64,000 nt of DNA from positions 1 through 64,000 of the forward strand of contig DASXBA010000050.1 in assembly GCA_036406475.1 (NCBI GenBank), read 5' to 3'. The notes below the pieces were generated by a model, which had not been told where the DNA came from, made no database searches, and worked only from the letters and a program-made list of their open reading frames with translations. Within the stretch, counting starts at the first letter, position 1, and each line of letters begins with the position of its first letter. Shown one piece after another: positions 47,555 to 56,840 of the stretch. Source of the stretch: DASXBA01 sp036406475 (GTDB lineage Bacteria; Actinomycetota; Thermoleophilia; Solirubrobacterales; Thermoleophilaceae). The position numbers and the translations under genes are program-made.

Positions 47555-48327
47555 CGCTGGCAGCCGGGGCACCAGAAGGTCGTGCGGTTGTCGTCGCCCT
47601 GACCGCGGCGGCGAATCGCTGTGCCGCAGCGGGGGCAGGGCCGGCCGGCGCGCTCGTAGACGCTCGGCTCGTCGAGGTAGCCGGCGCCGGCGGCCGAACG
47701 CCGCATCAGCGGGCGCACTGCCCGAAGGATCGCAAGCGCGTCGTCGTCGGAAGCGTCGCGCAGTGGCCGCCATGGGTCGACATGGGCCTGGAAGCAGCCC
47801 TCCGACTTCCAGATGTTCCCGATGCCGGCGACGTTCCGCTGGTCGAGGATGGCGTCGCCGATGCCACGCGTCTGGTCGTCCTCGCGGAGGCGTTTCAGGA
47901 AGGTTCTCTCGCTGAAGTCGTCGGCGATGATGTCCGGCCCGAGGCCGGCCAGCCGCTGGTCGAAGCGCGTCCGGCCGTCGGTCATCAGCTCCAGCACCGG
48001 GCCGTCGAACTGGACGACCTCGTGGTCCGACGTCCTGATCACGAGCCAGGCCCGCCGCGGTGAGCGCCGCCACTGCTGGCCCCGCTCGTAGATGCCCCAG
48101 AGGCCGCCCATGCGCAGGTGCGAGTGGAGCGCGAGCCCGCCCTCGAAACGGACCAGCAGGTGCTTGCCGCGCGCGTCCACCGCGCGCACGCCGCGGCCCG
48201 CCAGCCGCTCGGGCCAGCGGTCGCGGGCATGGCGGGCCTGTGGTGTCTCGATCGCGACGATCTCCTTGCCCACCAATGCGGTGCGCATGCGCCGCGCGGC
48301 CGAGTGGATGGTGTCGCCCTCGGGCAT
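47551..48327 (-). CDS. Fpg/Nei-family DNA glycosylase (Nei2-like)
   Basis: 258 residues beginning MPEGDTIHSAARRM, where Pro2 and Glu3 are the catalytic residues of formamidopyrimidine/endonuclease VIII glycosylases that remove oxidised bases. The helix-two-turn-helix region (LDQRNVAGIGNIWKSEG) and the C-terminal zinc finger (CPRCG...CPGC) are intact. The MPEGDT start suggests Nei rather than Fpg (MPELPE). It is coupled to the GDPD gene by a 4-base overlap. Confidence 0.93.
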   Translation of the reverse strand: MPEGDTIHSAARRMRTALVGKEIVAIETPQARHARDRWPERLAGRGVRAVDARGKHLLVRFEGGLALHSHLRMGGLWGIYERGQQWRRSPRRAWLVIRTSDHEVVQFDGPVLELMTDGRTRFDQRLAGLGPDIIADDFSERTFLKRLREDDQTRGIGDAILDQRNVAGIGNIWKSEGCFQAHVDPWRPLRDASDDDALAILRAVRPLMRRSAAGAGYLDEPSVYERAGRPCPRCGTAIRRRGQGDDNRTTFWCPGCQR

Positions 48328-48342
48328 GCCCTCGAGGGTACG

Positions 48343-48375
48343 GTGAAAAAAAGGGCCCCGTCCCCTTTCTTTCAC
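48343..48375 (-). terminator. Rho-independent terminator (hairpin repeat family B)
   Basis: On the minus strand, starting next to the upstream stop codon, GTGAAAGAAAGGGG and CCCTTTTTTTCAC pair over about 12 bases around a GACGGG loop and include a run of seven T. It ends the transcript of the FAD oxidoreductase gene. The core GGGGACGGGGCCC recurs inside the helicase gene at 53548-53580. Confidence 0.8.
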
Positions 48376-50085
48376 TCAGTCGCGTGTGAGCCCGGCCGGC
48401 TCCTGGGGCCGCCCTCGCGGGTGCAGCTCGTCCGCCTCGAACATGTGGTGGAGGAGTTGGATCGCGACCGAGCCCTCGCCGACCGCGGACGCCACCCGCT
48501 TGACCGAGCCGTGGCGGACGTCGCCGGCCGCGAACACGCCGGGCATGCTCGTCTCGAACAGGAACGGGTCGCGCTCGAGCGGCCAGCCGTCGCGGGCGAG
48601 CTCGCTGCCGGTAAGCACGAAGCCGCGGTCGTCACGCTGGACCTCGGGCGGCAGCCAGTCGGTGTGCGGCCGTGCTCCGATCATCAGGAACAGTCCGTCT
48701 GCGCTGACCGTTTCCTGGCTGCCGCTAGCTCGATCGCTGAGGACGAGCTCCTCGAGCCAGCCGTCGCCGCCGCCGTCCACGATCTCCGTGCCCGTGCGTA
48801 CGTCCACGTTGGGCGTCGTCTCGACCTGGCGGACGAGGTAGTGCGACATGCCGGCGTCGAGCGACTCGGCGCGAACCACGAGCGTCACCTGGCGGGCGTA
48901 GCGGGCGAGGTGGAGCGCGGCCTGCCCGGCTGAATTGGCCCCGCCGAGGACGTAGACGTGACGGCCCGCCGCCGCGGGGGCCTCCGAGGTCGGGCCGCCG
49001 TAGAAGACCCCGGCGCCGTTCAGCTCCTCGAGGGAGGGAACCGCGAGGCGGCGATACTCGGCGCCCGTGGCCAGGAGCACCGCGCGGGTCCGCAGCGGGC
49101 CGAAGTCCGAGAGCTCGAGGTAGAGCTCGCCCCCCTCGCGGCGGAGGGCGCCGGCCTCCTGCATGAATACGAAGTTGGCCCCGAATACCCATGCCTGGTC
49201 ATACGCGTGCTGGGCGAGGCGGCGCCCGCTCACTCCTCGGGGGAAGCCGAGGTAGTTGCGGATCAGGGAGCTGTAGGTGGCCTGCCCACCTAGCCCGCCG
49301 GCGTCGACGACCAGCGTGCTGAACCCCTCCGAGGCGCCGTAGACGGCGGCCGACAGGCCGGCGGGCCCCGCCCCGACGATCACCAGGTCGAACTCCATGC
49401 GCTCCGGGCTGATCGGCGAACCCGCGGCCTCGGCCATCTCCGCGTTGGTCGGGTCGACCAGGATGCGCCCGTCGGGGAGCACGAGGATCGGAGGATGCGT
49501 CCCCTCGCCCGCCTGAGCCATCAGCTCGCGGCCCTCGCTCGAGTCCGCCAGGCAGAAGGCGTGCGGAATCGCGCAGCGCGAGAGCACGCTCCTCAGCTCG
49601 TACGCCCGCCCCGACCAGGAATCGCCGACGACGCGGATCGTGTACGGCGACCCGTGGAGCGCCTCGGACCAGTCGAGCAGGAGTCCCGAGATCGCCTGGT
49701 GGAAGAGCTCGTCCGGCGACCCCGACGGCCGCAGCACGTAGTGGTCGACGTGGCCCTCCGCGATCGCCCTGAAGATCGCCTCGCCCGTCGCGCGGTCACC
49801 CCAGACACCCCAGGGGATCATCAGCCCGCGCTTGGCGTGCGGGTGGAGGCGGCGTGCCTCAGCGAGCAGGTCCATGCCAGTTATCCCGGAGAGCTCCTGG
49901 CCGGCTATGACCAGCGCCACCTCCTCGCCCGCGGCGGCGAGCTCCTCGAGCCGGGCGCGCGCCCCCGTCGGGTCGCCGGTGCACTCGATCTCGTAGTGGC
50001 GCCCGTAGCGGTCGCGCAGCTCGCGCTCGACGTCCCGCAGCGCATCGGCATCCTGCTCGACGGTCACGAGCACCGGACCAGGCAT
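48376..50085 (-). CDS. Fused pseudo-receiver / thioredoxin-reductase-like flavoprotein without CxxC
   Basis: 569 residues. An N-terminal receiver-like domain (about 1-130) lacks the phosphorylated Asp (VALVIAGQELSGITGMDLL). A glutaredoxin-like segment (about 145-225) lacks a CPxC site. The C-terminal two-thirds is an FAD/NADPH thioredoxin-reductase fold (VIVGAGPAGLSAAVYGASEG, VLGGANSAGQAALHLARYA, GVFAAGDVRHGSVKRVASA), but the redox pair CATC is replaced by YGGPTSEA. It may therefore transfer electrons to another partner rather than thioredoxin. It follows the lhr gene by 10 bases. Confidence 0.85.
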   Translation of the reverse strand: MPGPVLVTVEQDADALRDVERELRDRYGRHYEIECTGDPTGARARLEELAAAGEEVALVIAGQELSGITGMDLLAEARRLHPHAKRGLMIPWGVWGDRATGEAIFRAIAEGHVDHYVLRPSGSPDELFHQAISGLLLDWSEALHGSPYTIRVVGDSWSGRAYELRSVLSRCAIPHAFCLADSSEGRELMAQAGEGTHPPILVLPDGRILVDPTNAEMAEAAGSPISPERMEFDLVIVGAGPAGLSAAVYGASEGFSTLVVDAGGLGGQATYSSLIRNYLGFPRGVSGRRLAQHAYDQAWVFGANFVFMQEAGALRREGGELYLELSDFGPLRTRAVLLATGAEYRRLAVPSLEELNGAGVFYGGPTSEAPAAAGRHVYVLGGANSAGQAALHLARYARQVTLVVRAESLDAGMSHYLVRQVETTPNVDVRTGTEIVDGGGDGWLEELVLSDRASGSQETVSADGLFLMIGARPHTDWLPPEVQRDDRGFVLTGSELARDGWPLERDPFLFETSMPGVFAAGDVRHGSVKRVASAVGEGSVAIQLLHHMFEADELHPRGRPQEPAGLTRD

Positions 50086-50095
50086 GTGAGTGACT

Positions 50096-53000
50096 CTAAG
50101 CGCTCAGGGTGAGCTTGCGCGGGCTCTGGCGGAAGCCCAGCTCGAGCAGGAGGGCACCTACCGGGGAGCCGATCACCGGCTCGCCGTCGTAGCGCTCGAG
50201 GCCGAGCTTGGGGATCCGGCCGCGGCGGACCTCGCCGGCGAGCGTCTCCAGGCAGGTGCGAAGGTCGTCGTCGTCGAGCTCGGCGAGCGGCAGCAGGCCC
50301 TTGCCGCCGCGCTCGACGTAGAGGACGGGCTCGGCCTCGAGCGTGACCACGTACGCGCCGGGCACGCGGGCGGGGCGCCGGCCCTCCTCGCGCTTGGGCC
50401 AGGGGAGTGATGCGCCGTAGGGATTGGCCGGGTCGGTGGCGGCGAGCACGAGTGGGCCGGCGGGCTCGTCGCTGCGCAGTCCGCGCAAGCGCTCGACCGC
50501 GGCCGGCAGCGCGAACTGCGCACCGCCGAGGCCCTCGACGAAGTAGCCGCGGCGGGCGGTGCCGAGCGTCTCCAGGTTCGACAGCTCTCCGTAGAGCGCC
50601 GCGAAGCCGCCGGGGATGCCCTCGGCCAGCACGGTCTCGCGGGTCACGATCCCGTAGCGCTCGAGCAGCACTTCGCACAGCGCCCGGACGCGCGGACCGT
50701 GGGCGGGAGCGTCGGCGAACAGCCCCCTGGTCAGCGACCAGCGGCCCTGCACCTGCGGCGCCTCGGGGCGGCGGCGGCGGGCGAAGCGCCTGCCCGGCTG
50801 GCGCTCGCGGCGGGCGAGCGTGAGGCGCGGTGCTCGCAGCGGGGCGAAGGCGTCGTTGCTGGCCTCGCCGGCCCAGACGAGATCCCAGAGCCCCTCCTGG
50901 AGTTCGAGCGGCTCGACCTCACCGAGGTCGGCGAGCAGGTCGGTCCAGAAGGCGGCGCCGGCAGCGAGCCGCTCGCGCAACGCCTCGTGCAGGGGCTCGC
51001 CGGGAGCCTCGCCCTTGAGGGGCGGCGGGCCCAGCCAGCGGGCGTCCTCGCGGAAGTAGAGGGCAACGCGCCCCGAGCTGCGCCCGAGCGAGCCGGCACC
51101 CACCCAGACAAGCTCGCCGCCGGCGCAGAGCTGGTCCATCCAGGCCTGCGAGTAGGCGCCCACGCGGCGCGGCAGCACGTCGCGCTCCCAGGTCTCCGCC
51201 GACAGCGCGACGCCCTGGAGCGGGACGAGGATCTCGCGCAGGCGGTCGACGCCGGCGCCACCCGGCGGAGCGGCGTCCACGCCCTGCCAGGCGGGTAGGA
51301 AGCGGGCGAGCGCGCGCTGCTCGGCGGGCTCGACCTCCTTGCGCAGGCTGGCGAGCGAGGCCCTGCGCAGGCGCCGGAGCACGTCCGGGTCGCACCACTC
51401 GCGCTCCGTGCCGCCGGGGCGAAGCTCGCCGCGCACGAGGTCGCCATCCGTCTCGAGCTCACGCAGAACCGGGCCGAAGTCGAACTCGTAGCGGTCGCCG
51501 AGCTGGCGCGTGGTGAACGGTCCGTGGGTGCGCGCGAACCGCCGCACGAGCCGCGCGAGCGGCTCCTCGACCTCCTCGAGGAACGTCTCCGGCAGCCCGC
51601 CCGGCGGCACCGCGCCGAAGGCATCGCGGTAGAGGCCGGCGTCCTCGGCAGCGATCCAGCGTTCCTCGCCCCCGATGCGCATGCGCGCCGCGCGGCGCTG
51701 CTTCTCGAGCTCACCCAGGATGCGCTTGCCGGACACGGCGTCGAGGCAGCGGACCTGCGCCTCGTCCACGGTGAGGTCGCCCACCGCGCGCAGCACGTCG
51801 TGGAGACCGTCGGCGTTGGCGGCCCGCATCCGCTCGCTCACCCGCTGGAGGTCCTCCTCGACCTCTTCGAGCGCAGTCGGGTCGATCAGCTCGCGCAGCT
51901 CCTCCTGGCCGAGCAGCTCGCGCAAGAGGTCGCGGTCGAGCGAGAGGGCGGCCGCCCGCCGTTCGGCGTTGGGCGTGTCGCCCTCGTACATGTAGGTGGC
52001 TACGTAGTCGAACAGCAGCGACGAGGCGAACGGCGACGCGCGCTGCGTCTCCACCTCGACCAGCGACAGCTCGCGGGTGTGGAGGCCGCGCAGCAGCTCG
52101 GTGAGGCCCGGCAGGTCGAAGACGTCGCGCAGGCACTCGCGGTAGGTCTCGAGCACGACCGGGAACTGGCCGTAGCGCTTGGCCACCTCGAGCAGCGACT
52201 GCGCCTTGAGCCGCTGCTGCCAGAGCGGGGTGCGCTTGCCGGGATACGCGCGCGGCAGGAGCAGCGAGCGGGCCGCGTTCTCACGGAAGCGGGCTCCGAA
52301 CAGGGCCGAGCCGGACAGCTCGCCCACCACGAGCTCCTCGATCTGGTCGGGCTCCACGAGCACCAGCTCAGGCGACGGGGGCTCGTCGGCGTCGGGCAGG
52401 TGGACGATGATCCCGTCGTCCGACCAGATCGCGTCCGACTCGAGGCCGAACTGGTCGCGGATCCGGGCGGACAGCGCCAGTGCCCAGGCGGCGTGCACGC
52501 GGCCGCCGTAGGGCGAGAGGACGCACAGGCGCCAGTCGCCGATCTCGTCGCGGAAGCGCTCCACCACGATCGTCCGCTCGCTCGGCACGACCCGCGTCGC
52601 CTCGCGCTGCTCGCGCAGGAACGAGACGAGGTTGCGCGCAGCGCGTTCGTCGAGGTCGTACTCCTCCACCAACTCCGTCGGCTCGCGGTCCACGGCCTCG
52701 CGCGCGAACCGGCCGATCGCCTTGCCGAGCTCGACCGGGCGGCCCACTCCGTCGCCGCGCCAGAACGGGATCGCGCCGGGCGCGCCGGGCGCGGGGCTGA
52801 CGATCACGCGGTCGCGGGTGATCTCCTCGATCCGCCAGGTCGAGGCGCCGAGCAGGAAGGCCTGGCCGGGGCGCGCCTCATAGACCATCTCCTCGTCGAG
52901 CTCGCCCACGCGGCGGCCGTCGGGCAGGTGGACGCCGTAGAGGCCGCGGTCCGGGATGGTCCCGGCGTTGGTCACGGCGAGCTGCCGTGCGCCCTTCCGC

Positions 53001-54574
53001 GCCCGGATCGTGTCCTCCACCCGGTCCCAGACGATCCGCGGCCGCAACTCCGCGAACTCCTCGGAGGGGTAGCGGCCGTCGAGCATGTCGAGAACGCTGT
53101 CGAGCAGCTCGCGCGAGAGCTCGCCGAAGGGGTAGGCGCGGCGGACCAGCTCGTGCAGCTCCGGGACCCTCCACTCGTCGCCTGCCGCGGTCATTGCCAC
53201 GATCTGCTGCGCCAGAACGTCGAGCGGGTTCCGCGGGACCACCGTCGGCTCGATGTCGCCGTCGCGCATCCGCCGCGCGACCACCGTGCACTCGAGCAGG
53301 TCGGCCCTGAACTTGGGGAAGATCCGGCCCTTCGATACCTCGCCCACGCCGTGGCCGGCGCGGCCGATCCGCTGGAGCCCGGCAGTCACCGACTTGGGCG
53401 ACTCGACCTGGAGCACGAGGTCGACGGCGCCCATGTCGATGCCCAGCTCCAAGGACGAGGTCGCAACCAGGCAGGGGAGCTCGCCCGACTTGAGCAGGTC
53501 CTCGACCACGAGCCGCTCCTCGCGCGCGAGCGAGCCGTGGTGCGCCCGTGCAACAACGGGCCCCGTCCCCGTTTTTTCATCCGCCGCCAGCTCGTTCAGC
53601 CGCACCGCCAGGCGCTCGGCGCCGCGGCGGGCGTTCACGAAGATGATCGTCGAGCGGTGCCGCTTCACCAGGTCGAGCAGCTCCGGGTAGATCGCGGGCC
53701 AGATAGACCTCTGAGTGGCGGGCCGGTCGCCCAGACCCGTGCCCATCAGGTCGCCGCCTCCCCCGGCCGTGCCCATCACCTCGACGGCGGGGTCGCCGAT
53801 GTCGTGCGCGTCCGGCTCCCTCATGTCCTCGACCGGAACCTGGATCCGCAGGTCGAGCGGCTTGCGGATGCCCGTGTCCACGATGCGGCAGTCGCGGCCG
53901 CCGCCCACGAGGAAGCGGCCGACCTCCTCGAGCGGCCGCTGGGTGGCGGACAGGCCGATCCGCTGAAGCGGCCTGCCGGCCAGGTGCTCGAGCCGCTCGA
54001 GCGTCAGCGCCAGGTGCGCGCCCCGCTTGGTCTGAGCGACGGCGTGGATCTCGTCGACGATCACCCACTCGCTGTCGACGAGGAACTCCTGCGCCCGCGA
54101 GGTGAGCATCAGGTAGAGCGATTCGGGCGTGGTGATCAGCACGTCCGGCGGCTTGCGCAACATCGCCTGACGCTCCTTCTGCGGCGTGTCGCCGGTGCGG
54201 ATGGCCACGTCGATGTCGCCGCCGATTCCCTTCAGCGGCGCGCGCAGGTTCTTCTCGATGTCGTACGAGAGCGCCTTCAGCGGCGAGACGTAGACGAGAC
54301 GCGTGCGCCGCGAACGCGTGGTGCGGTGCTCGCCGGACCAACGCTCCAGCTCCGCTCCTCCCGCCGGCTCGGCCACCAGGCGGTCGAGCCCCCAGAGGAA
54401 GGCGGCGAGCGTCTTGCCGGAGCCGGTGGGGGCGGACACGAGCACGTTCTCGCCCTTCGCGATCGCCGGCCAGGCCTGCTCCTGAGCCGGTGTCGGGCCC
54501 TCGAAGGACCGTTCGAACCAGTCACGGACCGGGTCGGTGAAGTCGGCGAGAGGCTCGGAAGGCACGCAACCCAC
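50096..54574 (-). CDS. lhr: Large Lhr-type DEAD/DEAH helicase
   Basis: About 1,492 residues. Walker A SAPTGSGKTLAAFLWG, DEIH box VIVDEIHAVAQTKRGAHL, motif III LSATQRPLEEV, motif VI ITAGLQRIGRAGHGVG-like block, then winged-helix and the long C-terminal Lhr-CTD region. Lhr proteins are ATP-dependent 3'-5' translocases in DNA repair. The GTG at 54574 is taken as start (54565 is possible). Around 53548-53580 the coding sequence holds a hairpin-repeat copy giving an extra DEKTGTGPV in the LNELA...ARAHHGSLAREE region. Confidence 0.93.
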   Translation of the reverse strand: MGCVPSEPLADFTDPVRDWFERSFEGPTPAQEQAWPAIAKGENVLVSAPTGSGKTLAAFLWGLDRLVAEPAGGAELERWSGEHRTTRSRRTRLVYVSPLKALSYDIEKNLRAPLKGIGGDIDVAIRTGDTPQKERQAMLRKPPDVLITTPESLYLMLTSRAQEFLVDSEWVIVDEIHAVAQTKRGAHLALTLERLEHLAGRPLQRIGLSATQRPLEEVGRFLVGGGRDCRIVDTGIRKPLDLRIQVPVEDMREPDAHDIGDPAVEVMGTAGGGGDLMGTGLGDRPATQRSIWPAIYPELLDLVKRHRSTIIFVNARRGAERLAVRLNELAADEKTGTGPVVARAHHGSLAREERLVVEDLLKSGELPCLVATSSLELGIDMGAVDLVLQVESPKSVTAGLQRIGRAGHGVGEVSKGRIFPKFRADLLECTVVARRMRDGDIEPTVVPRNPLDVLAQQIVAMTAAGDEWRVPELHELVRRAYPFGELSRELLDSVLDMLDGRYPSEEFAELRPRIVWDRVEDTIRARKGARQLAVTNAGTIPDRGLYGVHLPDGRRVGELDEEMVYEARPGQAFLLGASTWRIEEITRDRVIVSPAPGAPGAIPFWRGDGVGRPVELGKAIGRFAREAVDREPTELVEEYDLDERAARNLVSFLREQREATRVVPSERTIVVERFRDEIGDWRLCVLSPYGGRVHAAWALALSARIRDQFGLESDAIWSDDGIIVHLPDADEPPSPELVLVEPDQIEELVVGELSGSALFGARFRENAARSLLLPRAYPGKRTPLWQQRLKAQSLLEVAKRYGQFPVVLETYRECLRDVFDLPGLTELLRGLHTRELSLVEVETQRASPFASSLLFDYVATYMYEGDTPNAERRAAALSLDRDLLRELLGQEELRELIDPTALEEVEEDLQRVSERMRAANADGLHDVLRAVGDLTVDEAQVRCLDAVSGKRILGELEKQRRAARMRIGGEERWIAAEDAGLYRDAFGAVPPGGLPETFLEEVEEPLARLVRRFARTHGPFTTRQLGDRYEFDFGPVLRELETDGDLVRGELRPGGTEREWCDPDVLRRLRRASLASLRKEVEPAEQRALARFLPAWQGVDAAPPGGAGVDRLREILVPLQGVALSAETWERDVLPRRVGAYSQAWMDQLCAGGELVWVGAGSLGRSSGRVALYFREDARWLGPPPLKGEAPGEPLHEALRERLAAGAAFWTDLLADLGEVEPLELQEGLWDLVWAGEASNDAFAPLRAPRLTLARRERQPGRRFARRRRPEAPQVQGRWSLTRGLFADAPAHGPRVRALCEVLLERYGIVTRETVLAEGIPGGFAALYGELSNLETLGTARRGYFVEGLGGAQFALPAAVERLRGLRSDEPAGPLVLAATDPANPYGASLPWPKREEGRRPARVPGAYVVTLEAEPVLYVERGGKGLLPLAELDDDDLRTCLETLAGEVRRGRIPKLGLERYDGEPVIGSPVGALLLELGFRQSPRKLTLSA
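53548..53580. repeat. Hairpin repeat family B copy inside lhr
   Basis: The 33 bases match the terminator at 48343-48375 at about 27 positions, including GGGCCCCGTCCCC. The stem AACGGG/CCCGTT keeps pairing where the terminator has AAAGGG/CCCTTT, a compensatory change. The copy is in frame in lhr. Confidence 0.7.
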
Positions 54575-54599
54575 GAGCGTACCGCGCGGGCTGCCTCGG

Positions 54600-56810
54600 C
54601 TACCTGAGGCGGCGTGCGACCGCGCCGGCCACGGCCATCGCCGCTCCCGCGATGGCGACGATCGCAGGACGGGCGCCGGTGAAGGCAAGCCCCGAGCCGC
54701 CCCCGCTCGGACCGGAGGAGCCGCTTGCGGCGGTTCCGGAGCCTCGTTCGCGGCTCCCGCCGGAGCGCCGGCCGTGCCCCCGCTTGCCTCCGCCCCCCGC
54801 CGTGGAAGCCGGGATCGGCTCCTCGAAGCGCTTGCGATAGGTGCTGGCGCCATCGGCGCGGACGAGGGTCAGCACGAGCTCTGCCGTGTCCCCCACGCCA
54901 CTCACCTCGACGTGGGCGAAGTGGCCGTGGCGATCGTCGGCGTAGGCGATCCCGGGGCGGCCGCGCAGATTCCGCGCCGCCAGCGGGTCGACCAGCGTGA
55001 TGTCGTTCGGGACCGGGATGTCCAGCGGGCAGGGGCGAGCCTCGAACAGCTCGCCGCGGTCGTAGACCATCGTGAAGTGGGTGTCGCCTGTGACGAAGAT
55101 CGTGCGGCCGCTCACGCGCTTCGAGATGTGGCGTAGCAGGAGGTCGCGCTCGGCCGTGAAGCCGGAGCTCCAGTTGCCGTCGCGGGCGTTCTCCTGATCG
55201 CCCGGGGAGAGGGTGCAGGGCGAGCAGATCAGCTTGAACGGCGCCCTGGACGAGGCCAGCGTTTCGAGAAGCCAGTCGCGCTGATCGCGGCCGAGGAGAG
55301 TCTTCGCCTCGGTGTCCGGCTCGTCCGGATCGCTCTTGAACTTCCGCTGGTCCAGGACCCAGGTTTCGAGGAGCCCGGCGCTGAAGCGGTGATAGGGACG
55401 GCGCTCCATCAGCGCCTCCCAGGGCGCGACTCCGATCGCCTTCAGGTTCGTGGAGTTGGCGTCCTGAACGCCGTAGTCGTGATCGTCGCGGCCGGGGACG
55501 AAGGCCGAGCGCTCCAGCAAGGGCGCCAGAGACGGCCCCGTGAGGAAGTCACGCCAGATCCCGGCATAGCCGCTGAGCGTCTGCGCCAGTGGGCCCACCG
55601 TGTCCGGATAGTTCAGATCGCCCTGCCAGACGAATACGTCCGGCCGGCGGCGGACGAGCACGTCGAAGATGGGGCCGAACTGGGAGGCGCACGCCGCCAC
55701 CGCCAGGGTCACCCGGCTCCGGCTTCCGGCCGCGGGAAGGACGCGGAACGAGCGGACGGGCCCGCGGGTCTCGTGACCGCGACGGCTGAGGCGGGCTCGC
55801 CAGTAGACGCGCCGATTCGCCTCCAATCCCGTGACCGTCTTCGCCGCGGCCTCGTAGTCCCCCGTGACCCCGGCGGTCACGCGGCGCGAGTCACGGAAGT
55901 CCGGTCTCGACGCGACCTCGACCGACACCCGCGCCGGCAGGTCGGTCGCGACCCGGAGGTTCCCGGCGCGGGCTCCCGGCACCCCACTCGTAGCGGCGAC
56001 GACGGAGGGGGCGGTCACGCCGAGCGGCTCCGGCGTGCTCACGCTCAGCTCCCGGACCGAGACGGTGGACCGCTCGCGGATCTCACCGATCAGCGCCTGC
56101 CCCGCCGGGCTCTCGATCACAGCCTCGCCCTCCTGGATCCCGTAGGGAAGGAGGTGCACGTTGCCGAGCGCGGGGAACGCGTCGTTGCGCTCACTCGGAA
56201 AGAGCGTCCTCGCGGTCGCGAGGACCCCGGGATCGCCCGGGGCTTGAAGCGAGCCGAACCCGTCGCTCGCCGAGGCGCTGAAGCGTGCGCCGGTGGCGTC
56301 GACGAGGGTCGCCGTCAGGCCGGTTGGGGCCGACCCACGCGCCTCGAGCGAAAGCGTCAGCGGAAGCCGCACCGCCGCAGCCGGGACATGCGTGAGCTCC
56401 ACGATCTCGCTGCCCGAGCGTCGCACGACGACCAACGCGGCCCGCTCCTGTTCGTAGATCGCCGCGTAGTAGTAACGATGGGAAGTCCGGCGCAGCACCA
56501 CCCCGGCCCCCGCGCCGGTTCGCGTGATCACGGCGCTGACCGTGCCCTGGGCGAAGCGCCGGTCGACGGCGAAGGCGACCGGGCGGGGGTCGTTGGGGAA
56601 GACGTCCGAGCCCGCCTCGAGTAGGCCCTGTCCGCCGGCGCGGTGCAGGTTCGCGACCCCCACGCAGGCGAAGCCCGGCCAGCCCGTCCCGTCAGCGAGC
56701 GCGGAGAAGTCCGCTCTCCACGACGTGGCCGCGGCGGAAGCCGCGCGGGGCCAACCGGCAAGCGCCGCCCCTGCAGCGGTCGCGGCGAGGAACTCGCGAC
56801 GGCTCAGCAA
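54600..56810 (-). CDS. PhoD-type phosphatase with Tat signal and LAFTG anchor
   Basis: 736 residues. The N-terminus SRREFLAATAAGAALAGWP is a Tat-type signal; an extended beta-rich N-terminal region precedes the PhoD-like metallophosphatase core (VWQGDLNYPDT, GRDDHDYGVQD, FVTGDTHFTMVYD). The C-terminus, after a Gly/Ser linker, reads LAFTG, a hydrophobic span and RRLR: a sortase sorting signal of the LAxTG type. It is therefore predicted to be exported folded and then anchored to the wall. It would release phosphate from extracellular phosphodiesters or monoesters. Confidence 0.85.
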   Translation of the reverse strand: MLSRREFLAATAAGAALAGWPRAASAAATSWRADFSALADGTGWPGFACVGVANLHRAGGQGLLEAGSDVFPNDPRPVAFAVDRRFAQGTVSAVITRTGAGAGVVLRRTSHRYYYAAIYEQERAALVVVRRSGSEIVELTHVPAAAVRLPLTLSLEARGSAPTGLTATLVDATGARFSASASDGFGSLQAPGDPGVLATARTLFPSERNDAFPALGNVHLLPYGIQEGEAVIESPAGQALIGEIRERSTVSVRELSVSTPEPLGVTAPSVVAATSGVPGARAGNLRVATDLPARVSVEVASRPDFRDSRRVTAGVTGDYEAAAKTVTGLEANRRVYWRARLSRRGHETRGPVRSFRVLPAAGSRSRVTLAVAACASQFGPIFDVLVRRRPDVFVWQGDLNYPDTVGPLAQTLSGYAGIWRDFLTGPSLAPLLERSAFVPGRDDHDYGVQDANSTNLKAIGVAPWEALMERRPYHRFSAGLLETWVLDQRKFKSDPDEPDTEAKTLLGRDQRDWLLETLASSRAPFKLICSPCTLSPGDQENARDGNWSSGFTAERDLLLRHISKRVSGRTIFVTGDTHFTMVYDRGELFEARPCPLDIPVPNDITLVDPLAARNLRGRPGIAYADDRHGHFAHVEVSGVGDTAELVLTLVRADGASTYRKRFEEPIPASTAGGGGKRGHGRRSGGSRERGSGTAASGSSGPSGGGSGLAFTGARPAIVAIAGAAMAVAGAVARRLR

Positions 56811-56840
56811 GCCGGGGACGGTACCGCCCCGCCGTCGTCG

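Noticed and set aside
48376..50085. Ordinary thioredoxin reductase (trxB)
   Set aside because: The CxxC pair is absent and two extra N-terminal domains are present.
51524..54607. A 1,027-codon open frame on the plus strand opposite lhr
   Set aside because: It is a GC-rich antisense shadow; the minus strand holds all Lhr motifs in order, and the plus translation has no recognisable domain.
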